From the NCBI GenBank assembly GCA_018057705.1, contig JAGPDF010000043.1, positions 1 to 41,044 of the forward strand: a stretch of DNA of 41,044 nt, given 5' to 3'. Below, piece after piece: positions 18,601 to 26,919 of this stretch (its first letter is position 1; each line of letters begins with the position of its first letter). The position numbers were made by a program, and so were the translations under genes. The notes beneath the pieces are model-generated. The model saw only the letters and a list, made by a program, of their open reading frames with translations, was not told the DNA's origin and ran no database searches. Source of the DNA: Thermoanaerobaculia bacterium. Its GTDB lineage: Bacteria > Acidobacteriota > Thermoanaerobaculia > Multivoradales > JAGPDF01.

Positions 18601-19816
18601 CGTGGTCGATGTCGCGAAGCTCCGCCAGGCGATCCTCAACCTGCTGTCGAACGCGATCAAGTTCTCGGTCCGCGGCAGCGCGGTCGAGGTCCGCACGCGC
18701 TTCCTGCCGTCCGCGGAGTCCGGCTTCGGCGGTGGTGCCTACGAGATCGTCGTCGCCGACCAGGGGCCGGGGATCGAGCCCGCCGACCACGAGCGAATCT
18801 TCGAGCCTTTCCGCCAGTTGGCGACGCGCGGCGAGACGGTGCCCGGCACCGGCCTCGGACTCTCGATCGCGCGCCAGTTCATCGCCCTGCTCGGTGGCGC
18901 GCTCGAAGTCGAGTCGGCGGTCGGCGAGGGTGCGGCCTTCCGGATCCGCCTGCCGGTGAACGCTACGGCGCGACTTCAGGGGGCCCGGGAGCCGGCACGG
19001 GCAGGGGAACCCGGCGCGGTCGACCGGCCGCGGGTCGTGGTACTCGAGCCGGACCGCGGACGCTTCACGATGGCGGCCGGCGATCTCGAGCGCCAGGGCT
19101 TCCTCGCGGTGCGCGCGCCCGACAGCGACGAAGCGCGCCGGATGCTGCGCGAGCTGCGCCCGGCGGTGGTCGCGGTCGACATCTATCCCGAGCGTCTGGA
19201 GGCCTGGACGACGCTGCTCGCGCTCGAGAGCGATCTCTCGCGGGCGGCGATTCCACTGGTACTTTTCGCCTTCGCCACCGGCAGCGAGAGAGGAGTGGCG
19301 GCGAGCTTCGAGCGGCTTCTCCACGCTCCGGCCTCCGCTGGCGAGCTGGTGAGCGCGCTGCAGAGCGCGCCTGCCCGGAGCGGCCCGGACGCTTCCGGGA
19401 GACGCCGCGCCGGCCCGCAACGGCGCACGGTCTGGCTGGCCGCCGGCCAACGTCAGGCCCCACCGGAGCTCGATTCCGAGCTCGCCGGTGCCGGATTCCC
19501 TTGCCAGCGGCCGACAACGCCGGGCCGCGCGTTGGCGCAGGCGGCGGGCGGGGAGTTCGCCGCGATCGTCGTCGATCTGGGCGACCGCACCGCCGGCGGT
19601 CTCGAGATGGCCGTCGAGATGCAGGCCGGAAGAGCCTCCGATGCCGTGTGGATCGCACTTGCCCCCGCGGAGCTGACCTCGAGCGAGCGCAAGCGGCTCA
19701 TCGAGTATGTCGAGGGCGCCGCCGGTTCGGCCGGATCGGCGATCTCCGCTGCGGCGCTGCGGGTGACGCGCGGAGCGGCCGAGCCGTCGGGCGAGACACC
19801 GACCCGACCGCGGTAG
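15668..19816 (+). CDS. Two-component propeller hybrid sensor histidine kinase
   Basis: This is a giant membrane sensor of about 1382 aa. A hydrophobic signal segment (LGFLAGLAAIYWIALG) is followed by about 14 two-component-regulator propeller repeats of the form LWVGTxxGLxRxDG (to about residue 680, two seven-bladed propellers), a Y_Y_Y domain (GFESAWSEPQ..., DYTNLDPGSYRLQVRA), one transmembrane helix near 797-815, HisKA with FLAKMSHELRTPLTSVLG (H876), and HATPase with N box AILNLLSNAIKFS and G box GTGLGLSIA. Two receiver-like domains end the protein. They keep aspartates (D1171, D1303), but the acidic pair and the conserved lysine are altered. The periplasmic part resembles Bacteroidetes glycan sensors. 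The start is uncertain: GTG 15668 or TTG 15629. No cognate regulator is adjacent. Confidence 0.88.
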   Translation: MVAFRRVSDFAGRRPEIRSFSADRLGFLAGLAAIYWIALGEPRPAAAQLLPFTVYSAEEGLAASQVWHVLQDRRGYLWVATTWGLCRYDGISFSTISVPDGLPSPNVRLTLEDETGTLWVGTNAGVASYDGRTVVSHAGRGGALAGTIWSGAIDRHGVVWFGSDRGLVSWNGEEFRTFGSADGLADDYVYSVLPASDGSLWLGSRGHGVARCTLEPGGRLGSCRVFTEADGLSHNAVRAMAEDAAGVLYFATRGGGLARFDGNGFTRFGAADGLPDDDLYALLVTRDGSELVVGSSAGIGICPLPAMRPCRLLREANGLADDDIHSLVEDREGALWIGSEGGLSRLARRDLWSYGEREGLPDKQVYALATDGRGGIWAGTVGGLGHLSFGPNGEPTAKVWRRNEGLPADWVWALLQSRRGELWVGTENGLSRLLPSGRFETLTVADGLAGNYVVSLFEDRSGALWVGALDGLSRIRFDADRRPLEVRSFRAADGLPVQRAYDIAEDAGGRLFIAHGEGLSYSDGDRFQQVGGASGLDTGSVRALAQTADGTLWAGGYARLARLISAPGSGSPRFVTYGAASGLADLLVLTIADDREGRLLLGTNHGVLLFDPSARGGLGAVQARFDRASGAIASEISHSNAFARDESGRSWFGFKGGLTGIPPDLGAPRAPGPPPVFFERLATRSGSEFHAPFAGHGLADEVQLGREPIVLAPSDSNLRVEVRALTFSGEGQLRYQFQLVGFESAWSEPQSEAFRDYTNLDPGSYRLQVRAALANGEWSAPVELALEVLPAWYQRRLVGLLLALALLGAAFAAAAFRTRRIRAHNRALERDITERTDDLARYTRALEEHAHALDRANERIRLADRHRSEFLAKMSHELRTPLTSVLGFAALLADGLGGGLDPRHARYLENIRESGNQLLRLINNLLDQAKIEAGRMDLQLEPASLESIVESALSMMEGYGATRGVHLAAQFGGNVPAIVVDVAKLRQAILNLLSNAIKFSVRGSAVEVRTRFLPSAESGFGGGAYEIVVADQGPGIEPADHERIFEPFRQLATRGETVPGTGLGLSIARQFIALLGGALEVESAVGEGAAFRIRLPVNATARLQGAREPARAGEPGAVDRPRVVVLEPDRGRFTMAAGDLERQGFLAVRAPDSDEARRMLRELRPAVVAVDIYPERLEAWTTLLALESDLSRAAIPLVLFAFATGSERGVAASFERLLHAPASAGELVSALQSAPARSGPDASGRRRAGPQRRTVWLAAGQRQAPPELDSELAGAGFPCQRPTTPGRALAQAAGGEFAAIVVDLGDRTAGGLEMAVEMQAGRASDAVWIALAPAELTSSERKRLIEYVEGAAGSAGSAISAAALRVTRGAAEPSGETPTRPR

Positions 19817-19874
19817 ACGCGGCTGAGGCGCCTTCATGCCGGACATGGCAGGACTCTCGCAGGGCAGAGACCGT

Positions 19875-20588
19875 ATGATGACGCCGATGACGCGCGCGCG
19901 ACCGCACCTGGCCGGCCGACGGACGCTCCCGGCGCGGCTGCGGCTCGCTGTGCTGGTCTTGCTGCTCGCGCCGACCGCCGTCTTGCGGGCGGACGAGACG
20001 CTGCACTACCGCTGGAAGATCGAGGGCTTCTTCGGCGCCCTGGCCGGACTCTTCTTTCCCAGCCACGGCGACGCCAGGCTCAGCCAGTCCACCCTGGCCA
20101 GTGGGAATCTGCAAAGCTCCCTGCTCATCACCTCGGACGAGGTGAAAGACGCGAGCTACTTCACCTACGAGGCCGAGATCGAGCCCGCCACGGGACGCAC
20201 GGTCACGGCGCGCTCGAGTCAGCTGTGGCAGGGCAAACAGAAGGACAAGTCGAGCCCGCCGCTCGAAGCGGGAACAGTCGATGTCGCCTCGGCGATCCAC
20301 CTGCTGCGCCGGACCCTCCCCACGACCTCGCAGGAGATGGAGATCTGGTCCGACGGCAAGCTCTATCCCGTCCAGGTCCAGCCGGCCGGCACCGAAACAC
20401 GCAAGGTCGGTGGAAAGTCGGTGGAGACGCTCCACTACACGATCCGGCCGCTGGTGCGTCCCGAGCGCCGGGTGTGGAAGGGTGAGCTCGATCTCTGGTT
20501 CGCTCGCGATCCGCAAGCGACGCCGGTCGAGATGCTGGTCGCCCGCTCGCCGGCGCGGCTGCGCCTCGCGCTCGTCCAGAAACCGTAG
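19875..20588 (+). CDS. Secreted DUF3108 protein
   Basis: The roughly 237-aa protein has an arginine-rich N region and a hydrophobic signal (LRLAVLVLLLAPTAVLRADE), followed by an all-beta body starting LHYRWKIEGFFGALAGLF, matching DUF3108. Members are periplasmic beta-barrel-like proteins of unknown function, often encoded near envelope genes. The C-terminal pattern (WKGELDLWFARDPQATPVEM) is the usual end of the family. Starts at 19836 or 19875 are both possible; I prefer 19875 for a shorter signal peptide. It ends 30 nt before the superoxide dismutase gene and probably shares its transcript. Confidence 0.65.
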   Translation: MMTPMTRARPHLAGRRTLPARLRLAVLVLLLAPTAVLRADETLHYRWKIEGFFGALAGLFFPSHGDARLSQSTLASGNLQSSLLITSDEVKDASYFTYEAEIEPATGRTVTARSSQLWQGKQKDKSSPPLEAGTVDVASAIHLLRRTLPTTSQEMEIWSDGKLYPVQVQPAGTETRKVGGKSVETLHYTIRPLVRPERRVWKGELDLWFARDPQATPVEMLVARSPARLRLALVQKP

Positions 20589-20606
20589 GAGAGTCACTCT
20601 CGACCC

Positions 20607-20614
20607 AAGGAGGT
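20607..20614 (+). promoter_or_regulatory. Strong ribosome binding site of the superoxide dismutase gene
   Basis: AAGGAGGT, a perfect anti-16S match, lies 4 nt before the ATG at 20619. It is the strongest site seen in the window and fits a highly produced enzyme. Confidence 0.85.
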
Positions 20615-20618
20615 CCGC

Positions 20619-21368
20619 ATGTGGAATCGAAGAGAGGTGTTGCAAGGTTCGACCCTGGCGCTGGCTGGACTCGCCCTGCCCGCGACGCTCGCTGCCGGCT
20701 CTACCCAGGACCCCATCGCCGGCTCGCCCCCGGCAGCCAAGGCGCTCGGCGCGTTCGTCCTGCCGCCGCTGCCCTACGCCTACGACGCGCTCGAACCGGC
20801 GATCGACGCCGAAACGATGCGGTTGCACCACGGCAAGCACCACGCGACCTATGTCGCCAAGTTGAACGAAGCCATCGCGGCCGCGCCGGACCTGGCCGGC
20901 AAGAGCGTCGAAGAGCTCCTGCGGGACCTCGCACGGGTGCCCGAGGCGGTGCGCACCGCGGTGCGCAACCACGGCGGCGGGCATGCCAATCACACCCTGT
21001 TCTGGACTTCCATGAAGCCCGGCGGATCCGCCCCGCCCGCCGGCCGGCTGGCAGCAGCGGTCGCCGCGCAGTTCGGGTCGTTCGACGGCCTGCGCGAGCA
21101 GCTGACGAAGGCCGCCGGGGGCGTCTTCGGCAGCGGCTGGGCCTGGCTGTCGCTCGACGCCGGCAAGAAGCTTGCTGTCGCGACGCTGCCCAATCAGGAT
21201 TCGCCGCTGTCGGCGGGCCAGGCGCCGCTCCTCGGGATCGATGTCTGGGAGCACGCCTACTATCTGAAGTACCAGAATCGCCGCGCCGACTACGTCCAGG
21301 CCTTCTTCTCCGTCGTCGATTGGAGCGCGGTCGGACGGCGGTACGAGGAGACCGTCGGCCCGGTCTGA
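20619..21368 (+). CDS. sodA: Exported Mn-type superoxide dismutase
   Basis: It converts superoxide to peroxide and oxygen. The 249-aa product has a Tat-like leader ([20 protein letters not shown]) about 40 residues longer than cytosolic enzymes. Metal ligands are H70 (MRLHHGKHH), H125 ([10 protein letters not shown]), D208 and H212 ([15 protein letters not shown]). The glycine in GGGHANH and the glutamine in LPNQDSPL (Q193) are the outer-sphere pattern of Mn enzymes, not Fe enzymes. Twin arginines imply export folded with metal, so it would protect the periplasm. It is directly followed by a sigma/ChrR-type anti-sigma pair, suggesting stress-inducible expression. Calling it sodA rests on metal-type residues; cambialism cannot be excluded. 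Confidence 0.92.
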   Translation: MWNRREVLQGSTLALAGLALPATLAAGSTQDPIAGSPPAAKALGAFVLPPLPYAYDALEPAIDAETMRLHHGKHHATYVAKLNEAIAAAPDLAGKSVEELLRDLARVPEAVRTAVRNHGGGHANHTLFWTSMKPGGSAPPAGRLAAAVAAQFGSFDGLREQLTKAAGGVFGSGWAWLSLDAGKKLAVATLPNQDSPLSAGQAPLLGIDVWEHAYYLKYQNRRADYVQAFFSVVDWSAVGRRYEETVGPV

Positions 21369-21446
21369 TCCGCCCCGTCACGGTCATCCGCATTCCCGCT
21401 CCGGGCGTAGGGAGAAGGAGAGTGGGAGTGCGGAGATCGTGAGAAG

Positions 21447-22076
21447 ATGCGCCTGACGTCGACAACAGCCCTGCAGAAACCCGTTGCGGCGGAGCTCTGT
21501 CGGGACGGGCGACGCCCCCAAAGGATGACTCCTCAGCCCTCCGACCTCGAACTTTTGCAACGCGTCGCGGTCGCCGACCGAGAGGCTTTCCGGCTGTTCT
21601 ACGACCGCCATGCGCCGCAGGTGCTCGCCTATGTGCGCTCCCTGGGCAGGAGCCGCGACGCCTCCGAGGATGTCGTGCAGGAGGTTTTCCTCGCCGTGTG
21701 GAGGAAGGCCGGCACCTATCGGCCGGAGCGCGGCGACGTCGCCGGTTGGCTCTACACCATGACCCGCAACAAGGTGGTGGACCTCTGGCGCAAGCTCCCG
21801 ACCGGCTCCGACCAGAGCACGGAGGAGTCGCTGGCGGCGCTCTCCGAGCGCCCGGAAGCCGAGAGCCGGGTGGTGTCGATCAGTCTGCGCAAGGCGATGG
21901 CCGACCTGAAGCTCGAGCAGCGCCAGGCGCTCGAGCTCGCCTACTTCGGCGGCCTCACGTACGAGGAGACGGCGGAGCGCCTGAAGCTGCCGGTGGGAAC
22001 GTTGAAATCGAGAATCCGTGCCGGGCTCGCCCTGATGCGCGGCGTACTGTCGGAGAGCGGCTCGTCGAGCCTCTAG
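21447..22076 (+). CDS. ECF RNA polymerase sigma factor (ChrR-controlled type)
   Basis: The 209-aa product has sigma-70 region 2 (FYDRHAPQVLAYVRSLGRSR, DVVQEVFLAVWRKAGTYRP, GWLYTMTRNKVVDLWRK) and region 4 (LELAYFGGLTYEETAERLKL, GTLKSRIRAGLALMRGVL). It is followed after 10 nt by an anti-sigma gene whose metal-binding residues match ChrR, so it probably belongs to the RpoE-ChrR (ECF11) group known for singlet-oxygen responses. An in-frame ATG at 21525 gives a shorter product starting MTPQPSDLELLQR, which is closer to the normal family start. Likely targets include the neighbouring dismutase, but no matching promoter was confirmed. Confidence 0.9.
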   Translation: MRLTSTTALQKPVAAELCRDGRRPQRMTPQPSDLELLQRVAVADREAFRLFYDRHAPQVLAYVRSLGRSRDASEDVVQEVFLAVWRKAGTYRPERGDVAGWLYTMTRNKVVDLWRKLPTGSDQSTEESLAALSERPEAESRVVSISLRKAMADLKLEQRQALELAYFGGLTYEETAERLKLPVGTLKSRIRAGLALMRGVLSESGSSSL

Positions 22077-22086
22077 GAAATCGCGC

Positions 22087-22725
22087 ATGAGTCGAGAACT
22101 TGCCCATCCGCAGGACGAGACCCTTCTGGATCTCGCCGCCAGTCAGTTGGATCGTCCCCACAAGCTGGTGCTCGAGGCGCATCTCGAGCACTGCGGCGCC
22201 TGTCGCCAACGCGTCGGCGAGCTGGCGGCTCCGGGAGGATGGTGGCTCGAGCAGTTGCCGTCCGAGGCGCCGTCGCGCGAGCTCTGGGAGAGGCTGGAGC
22301 GCCGGGTGGCCGCGCCGGCGCCGGCGGATCCGTTCGCGGCGCACTTGCCGCTGCCGGCAGCCCTGCGCACCGAGCTCGCTGGCGAGCGTCGGCCGCGCTG
22401 GTGGTCGATCGGTCTGAACGGCGGCCGGATCACGGTCCTGCTCGAGGACGCGGTCACGAAGTCGCTGCTGTGTCTCGGCGAGATGCCGGGCGGGCGGCGC
22501 TTTCCCCGCCACGAGCACCTGGGGTTCGAGCAGGTCACGGTCCTGGCCGGCGGCTATGCCGACGAGCGCGGTGAGTTCCTCGCCGGGGACTATGCGGTCT
22601 ACGAGCCCGGCTCGGTGCACGGTCCCGATACCCTCGACGGCGACCCCTGTTGGACCCTCTTTCGCCTCGACGGCAAGGTGCGCTTCGGCGGCTGGCGTGG
22701 AGCGCTGCAGCGGATCTTCGGTTAG
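22087..22725 (+). CDS. chrR: ChrR-like zinc/cupin anti-sigma factor
   Basis: The 212-aa product binds and holds the ECF sigma factor. Its N-terminal zinc anti-sigma domain has H7, H32, C36 and C39 (in EAHLEHCGACR), the same spacing as Rhodobacter ChrR H6/H31/C35/C38. The C-terminal cupin has H142, H144, E148 and H178, again equal to ChrR H141/H143/E147/H177 shifted by one. In ChrR the cupin is needed to respond to singlet oxygen and organic peroxides. All ligands are intact here, so a functional sensor is expected. It is coupled to the sigma gene and lies two genes after the exported dismutase. Confidence 0.93.
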   Translation: MSRELAHPQDETLLDLAASQLDRPHKLVLEAHLEHCGACRQRVGELAAPGGWWLEQLPSEAPSRELWERLERRVAAPAPADPFAAHLPLPAALRTELAGERRPRWWSIGLNGGRITVLLEDAVTKSLLCLGEMPGGRRFPRHEHLGFEQVTVLAGGYADERGEFLAGDYAVYEPGSVHGPDTLDGDPCWTLFRLDGKVRFGGWRGALQRIFG

Positions 22726-22780
22726 TCGAAGCCGTCCGCCCGTCGCCCCCGGCACCGCAGGCGGCCGCATCGCCATTTGC

Positions 22781-22786
22781 TAAACT
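22781..22786 (+). promoter_or_regulatory. Candidate -10 element for ispH
   Basis: TAAACT is located 10 nt before the ATG at 22797, in the 71-nt gap after the anti-sigma gene. No clear -35 is visible. If it is used, the transcript would be almost leaderless. Confidence 0.3.
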
Positions 22787-22796
22787 TCGCAATTCG

Positions 22797-23675
22797 ATGA
22801 AGATTCGACGCGCCGCGAAATACGGGTTCTGTGCCGGCGTCAGGATCGCCGACAAGAAGGTCAAGAAGTTCGCTCGCGAAGGCAACCGCGGCTCGATCCT
22901 CGGCCAGGTCGTCCACAACGAGCGCGTCGTCGACGAGATGGCGCAGTTGGGCGTCGGAACGGTGCAGCATTTCGAAGAGGCCGACGCCGGGGCGATCATC
23001 TTTTCGGCCCACGGCGTGCCGCCTTCGTTCCACGAGCGCGCTCAGGCCCGTGGCCTCAAGATCCTGGACACTACCTGTCCGTTCGTCTACGACATCCACG
23101 ACGAGGCGAGCGTCGCGCTGGCCGAGGGCGCCCACCTGGTCTTCATCGGCGATCCGCATCATCGCGAGGTGACCGGCTACACCCGCGACCTCGATCCCGG
23201 GCGCTTCCACATCCTGATGGATGTCGAAGAGGCCCGTGGGATCGACTGGTCGCGCTACTCCAAGGTCAAGATCTTCTACCAGACGACGCTGAACGCCGAC
23301 GACTTCGAGGATCTCGCGGGCTACATCGAGTCGCAGGTTTCCGCGACGCGGGCCGACACGATCTGCTACGCCACCAAGGAGAACCAGGAGGCGGCGCACG
23401 AGCTCGGGCGCGACCCGGAGATCGGGTTGATCCTGGTGATCGGCGGCAAGAGGAGCGCCAACACCCGGCATCTGTGGGAGATCTGCGCGCGCTCGAAGCC
23501 CTCTCACCTCATTCAGGGGGCGGAGGACATCGATCCCGCCTGGTTTCATGGGGTCGCCGCGGTCGGGATCACCGCCGGCGCGTCGACTCCCGACTATGTT
23601 GTCGACGAGGTCGAGGCGGCCATCGAACGCCTGGCACCGATGGCTCCGATGGCCCCGGCGGGGGCCCCCTCTTGA
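22797..23675 (+). CDS. ispH: 4-hydroxy-3-methylbut-2-enyl diphosphate reductase (IspH/LytB)
   Basis: IspH performs the last step of the MEP isoprenoid pathway, making IPP and DMAPP with a [4Fe-4S] cluster. The 292-aa product has three cluster cysteines, C12 (YGFCAGV), C94 ([10 protein letters not shown]) and C190 ([12 protein letters not shown]). It also has active-site histidines H40 (VVHNERVVD), H72 (FSAHGVP) and the HHREVTGY region with the catalytic glutamate, plus [14 protein letters not shown] near the end. The C terminus is a short repeat, [10 protein letters not shown], made by 9-nt units. The codon at 22797 gives the canonical start. It depends on the same Fe-S supply as the SUF operon upstream. 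Confidence 0.95.
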   Translation: MKIRRAAKYGFCAGVRIADKKVKKFAREGNRGSILGQVVHNERVVDEMAQLGVGTVQHFEEADAGAIIFSAHGVPPSFHERAQARGLKILDTTCPFVYDIHDEASVALAEGAHLVFIGDPHHREVTGYTRDLDPGRFHILMDVEEARGIDWSRYSKVKIFYQTTLNADDFEDLAGYIESQVSATRADTICYATKENQEAAHELGRDPEIGLILVIGGKRSANTRHLWEICARSKPSHLIQGAEDIDPAWFHGVAAVGITAGASTPDYVVDEVEAAIERLAPMAPMAPAGAPS

Positions 23676-23688
23676 CCGGCCGGGACCG

Positions 23689-24678
23689 GTGAGCGATCCG
23701 CTCGCCAGGCTGCGCGAGGTGGTGCGCGGTCGCGGCGTGCGCGTCGTGCTGCCCGAGGCCGGCGACTCGCGTATCCGAAGCGCGGCTGCGGAGTGTGTCC
23801 GGCGCGGCCTCTGCGAGCCGGTCTGGCTGGAAGAGAGCGCGCCGGCCGTCCTGGCTGCGGCCCGCGACCACCTCGCTCGCCGCCTCGCGGCCCGCGGCCT
23901 CGCCGGCGAGGAGCTCGGACGAAGGCTCTCCGACCCCCTCCATCTGGCCTGCGCGCTGGTCGCCGACGGTGCTGCCGGTGCCGCGGTGATGGGCGCCGAG
24001 GCGACGACCGCCGACACCCTGCGCGCGGCTCTCGCCGCCGTCGGCCCACGGCCCGGGGTCGGCCGGGTCTCCTCGTGCTTCCTGATGACGTTGCGCGACG
24101 GACGATCTTTGGTCTACTCAGACTGCGCCGTGGTGCCCGACCCCGGGGCGGAAGAGCTCGCCGACATCGCGGTGGCCGCCGCGGCGAGCTGCCGGCTGCT
24201 TCTCGCCGAGGAACCGCGAGTCGCGCTGCTCTCTTTTTCGACCCACGGCAGCGCCCGCCATGAGCGGGTCGACAAGGTCGCGGCGGCGGCAGCGATCCTC
24301 GGGCGGCGCAGGGTCGATTTCGAATTCGAAGGCGAGATCCAGGCGGACGCCGCGCTGGTGCCGGAGGTGGCGGCGCACAAGTCGCGGGGTGCCGCCGTGC
24401 GGGGGCTCGAGGGGCGGGCGAACGTCCTCGTCTTTCCCGATCTCGATGCCGGAAACATCGCTTACAAACTCACCGAGCGACTGGCCGGGGCGCGGGCACT
24501 CGGACCGCTCTTGCAAGGACTCGCCTGTCCGGTGCACGATCTCTCCCGGGGCTGCTCGGTGGAGGACGTCGTCGATGTGATGACCGTCGCCGCGGCGGCC
24601 GCGCTGGGCCGGATGCCACGGATCGCCGAGAGCGGCCCGACGGCCGACCTGCGCGCGCACGAAAGGAGCTGCCGTTGA
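23689..24678 (+). CDS. pta: Phosphate acetyltransferase
   Basis: Pta interconverts acetyl-CoA plus phosphate with acetyl phosphate plus CoA. The 329-aa product is the short single-domain form (PF01515) as in Bacillus, without the long N-terminal domain of E. coli Pta. Diagnostic stretches are [10 protein letters not shown] near the start, [15 protein letters not shown], the [18 protein letters not shown] segment, [20 protein letters not shown], and the C-terminal [12 protein letters not shown] with [15 protein letters not shown]. The GTG at 23689 gives the family start. It lies 13 nt after ispH and its TGA overlaps the TTG of purD. No acetate kinase gene is next to it, which is mildly unusual. 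Confidence 0.92.
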   Translation: MSDPLARLREVVRGRGVRVVLPEAGDSRIRSAAAECVRRGLCEPVWLEESAPAVLAAARDHLARRLAARGLAGEELGRRLSDPLHLACALVADGAAGAAVMGAEATTADTLRAALAAVGPRPGVGRVSSCFLMTLRDGRSLVYSDCAVVPDPGAEELADIAVAAAASCRLLLAEEPRVALLSFSTHGSARHERVDKVAAAAAILGRRRVDFEFEGEIQADAALVPEVAAHKSRGAAVRGLEGRANVLVFPDLDAGNIAYKLTERLAGARALGPLLQGLACPVHDLSRGCSVEDVVDVMTVAAAAALGRMPRIAESGPTADLRAHERSCR

Positions 24679-26006
24679 AAGTACTCGTGGTGGGCGGCGG
24701 TGGCCGCGAGCATGCCCTGTGCTGGAAACTGCGGCAGAGCCCGGAGCTCACCGAGCTCTACTGTGCGCCGGGGAATCCGGGGATCGCTGCGGTCGCCGAC
24801 TGCGTCCCGATCGCCGCCGAGGAGATCCATTCGCTCGCCGATTTCGCGCAGGAGGCCGCGATCGACCTCACCATCGTCGGGCCCGAACTGCCGTTGACCC
24901 TGGGTATCGTCGACGAGTTCCAGGCCCGCGGGTTGCGGATCTTCGGCCCCAAGCGGCACGCCGCCGAGCTCGAGGGCTCGAAGGTCTTCGCCAAGGAGTT
25001 CCTTCGCCGGCACGCCATCCCGACGGCCGACTTCGAGATCGTGCACGACCGTGCCCAGGCCGCTGCAGCGGCGGTGCGCTTCGGCTTCCCGGTGGTGCTG
25101 AAGGCGGACGGTCTCGCGGCGGGCAAGGGTGTCATCGTGGCGGTCGACGTCGCCGAGCTCGAGGCGGCGCTCGTCACCCTGTTCGACGAACGACGCTTCG
25201 CGACCGCCGCCGATCGCGTAGTGGTCGAGGAGTTCCTCGAGGGCGAGGAGGTTTCGTTCATCGCAATCTCCGACGGCGAGCGCATCCTGCCCTTCGCGAC
25301 GGCGCGCGATCACAAGCGTCTGCTCGACGGCGACCGCGGCCCCAACACCGGCGGCATGGGTGCCTTCAGTCCGTCAGGCCTCCTGTCGGCCGACCTGGCC
25401 GCGAAAATCCTCGAGGACGTGATGCTGCGGACGATTCGCGGCATCGCCTCCGAAGGGCGGCCGTTCGTCGGGGTGCTCTACGCCGGACTGATGCTCACCG
25501 GCGACGGCCCGAAGGTGCTCGAATTCAACGCCCGATTCGGCGACCCGGAGGCCCAGGCCCTTTTTCTCCGCCTCGAGGACGACCTGTTGCCGATCCTCGC
25601 TGCCGGCGCGGCCGGGAACTTCGGCATCACCCGGCTGCACTTCCGCAAGGAGGCTGCGGCGGTGATCGTCCTGGCGAGCGCCGGCTATCCGGAGAAGCCG
25701 GTACAGGGCGAGCCGATCCTCGGCCTCGACCGGGCGGCGGCACTTCCCAACGTCGAGATCTTTCACTCCGGAACCGCCCTCGTCGACGGCGTCGTTGTGG
25801 CCGCCGGCGGGCGGGTCCTCTCGGTCGGAGCGACCGGGTCGACCCTCGCCGAGGCGCTGAAGAGCGCCTACGCCGCCGCCTACGAGGTTCATTGGCCATC
25901 GAAGATCCTGCGCAAGGACATCGGCCGGCGCGCCCTCGAGCATGGGACTCTCACCGGCGAAAGCGGCCTCTTCCGCCTGCCGATCCCCGACGACTCCGAC
26001 TCTTAG
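24675..26006 (+). CDS. purD: Phosphoribosylamine-glycine ligase PurD
   Basis: PurD joins glycine to phosphoribosylamine with ATP in the second step of purine synthesis. The 443-aa product starts [19 protein letters not shown] (N domain), carries the ATP-grasp core with [19 protein letters not shown] and [18 protein letters not shown], the signature [20 protein letters not shown], and the metal-binding [11 protein letters not shown]. Start is TTG at 24675 with GAAAGGAG 6 nt upstream. A later start would lose the essential glycine-rich loop. It overlaps pta by 4 nt and is followed by a GC hairpin. Confidence 0.96.
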   Translation: MKVLVVGGGGREHALCWKLRQSPELTELYCAPGNPGIAAVADCVPIAAEEIHSLADFAQEAAIDLTIVGPELPLTLGIVDEFQARGLRIFGPKRHAAELEGSKVFAKEFLRRHAIPTADFEIVHDRAQAAAAAVRFGFPVVLKADGLAAGKGVIVAVDVAELEAALVTLFDERRFATAADRVVVEEFLEGEEVSFIAISDGERILPFATARDHKRLLDGDRGPNTGGMGAFSPSGLLSADLAAKILEDVMLRTIRGIASEGRPFVGVLYAGLMLTGDGPKVLEFNARFGDPEAQALFLRLEDDLLPILAAGAAGNFGITRLHFRKEAAAVIVLASAGYPEKPVQGEPILGLDRAAALPNVEIFHSGTALVDGVVVAAGGRVLSVGATGSTLAEALKSAYAAAYEVHWPSKILRKDIGRRALEHGTLTGESGLFRLPIPDDSDS

Positions 26007-26008
26007 CC

Positions 26009-26030
26009 CGGCGCCACCGCGACGGCGCCG
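26009..26030 (+). terminator. GC stem-loop after purD
   Basis: CGGCGCC (26009-26015) and GGCGCCG (26024-26030) form a perfect 7-bp stem with an 8-nt loop, beginning 2 nt after the purD stop and 7 nt before a new promoter. No U tract follows. It most likely ends the ispH-pta-purD transcript or stabilises it. Confidence 0.45.
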
Positions 26031-26037
26031 AATCACG

Positions 26038-26066
26038 TTGACAGCCCCTGGGGGGGGTGCCATCAT
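26038..26066 (+). promoter_or_regulatory. Promoter for the PSP1-hfq-pdxA unit
   Basis: A perfect -35 TTGACA (26038-26043) is followed by a 17-nt G-rich spacer and CATCAT (26061-26066). Transcription would start near 26073, leaving a leader of about 110 nt before the PSP1 gene. The leader holds no structure I can name. Confidence 0.55.
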
Positions 26067-26184
26067 GGCCGCAGGTTCGTGGTCGTCAGCCCGCCGGACG
26101 CCTCAGAGGGGCGTGTCATCGGCTCTCCTCGCCGCTTCTGGCGTGTTTCCTTGGTATTGATCGTGCAGTTCAGGTGAGCCAGTC

Positions 26185-26919
26185 ATGTCCGGTTGCGGCG
26201 GTTGCTCCTACAAGGGAATGTCCACGGCGGTCGAAACCGCCTACGTGGGTGTGCGCTTCGGCGAGGAGACCAACCTCACCCTCTGCGGGACCGGCGGCGA
26301 GCTCCTCGGCAGGGGCGCCGGGGTCATCGTCGAGGTGGAGGGCGAACCGGCCTACGGCCGTGTCGAGCAGTCCCCGATGCCGATCTTCAAGCCCTGCCAG
26401 AAGGCCTCCGCGAAGGCGATCCTGCGGCCGGCGACGACCGAAGACCAACAGGCGTTCGAGGCCAAGCTGGAGCGCGAGCGCGCCGCCAAGCTCTTCTGTC
26501 TCGAGCGCGTGCGGGCGCTCAAGCTCGAGATGAAGATCTCGAAGGTCGATTTCTCCCTGTCCGGCAAGAAGGCGACCCTGCACTTCACTGCCGAGCACCG
26601 GATCGACTTTCGCCAGCTCGTGCGCGATCTCTCACAGCGCTTTGGCGCCCGGATCCAGATGGTGCAGGTCGGGTCGCGTGACGAGGCGGCACTGCTCGGC
26701 GGCGTCGGCGTCTGCGGGCAGACGCTGTGCTGCTCGACCTGGCTCAAGGACTTCCGGCCGATCTCCATCCAGATGGCCAAACGCCAGAACCTCTCGCTCA
26801 ATCCGTCGAAGATCTCCGGTCAGTGCGGGCGGCTCCTCTGCTGTCTCGCCTACGAAGACGATCAGTACAAGGGCGCCAGGCGCCCGAAGGAAGACCCCCC
26901 GGTGACGGCAGCCTCATGA
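26185..26919 (+). CDS. PSP1-domain protein, RicT/YaaT-like
   Basis: The 244-aa cytosolic protein contains the PSP1 C-terminal domain, seen in RARSLTQRFG-like core residues here written [20 protein letters not shown]. The family cysteine clusters [15 protein letters not shown] and [14 protein letters not shown] follow. In Bacillus the relative RicT (YaaT) belongs to a complex carrying [4Fe-4S] clusters that affects RNase Y-dependent mRNA processing. Extra cysteines at the N terminus ([10 protein letters not shown]) are unusual. It overlaps the Hfq-like gene by 4 nt. In this setting a role in RNA metabolism is likely but inferred. Confidence 0.85.
   Translation: MSGCGGCSYKGMSTAVETAYVGVRFGEETNLTLCGTGGELLGRGAGVIVEVEGEPAYGRVEQSPMPIFKPCQKASAKAILRPATTEDQQAFEAKLERERAAKLFCLERVRALKLEMKISKVDFSLSGKKATLHFTAEHRIDFRQLVRDLSQRFGARIQMVQVGSRDEAALLGGVGVCGQTLCCSTWLKDFRPISIQMAKRQNLSLNPSKISGQCGRLLCCLAYEDDQYKGARRPKEDPPVTAAS

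Noticed and set aside
16244-19846. A 1,200-codon open frame on the minus strand
   Set aside because: It lies fully antisense to the propeller hybrid kinase, has no domain-like patterns and arises from high GC at third codon positions.
21366-21371. TGATCC as a -35 box of an ECF11 promoter before the sigma gene
   Set aside because: It sits on the stop codon of the dismutase gene, and the nearest CGTA-like -10 is about 34 nt away, far from the needed 16-17.
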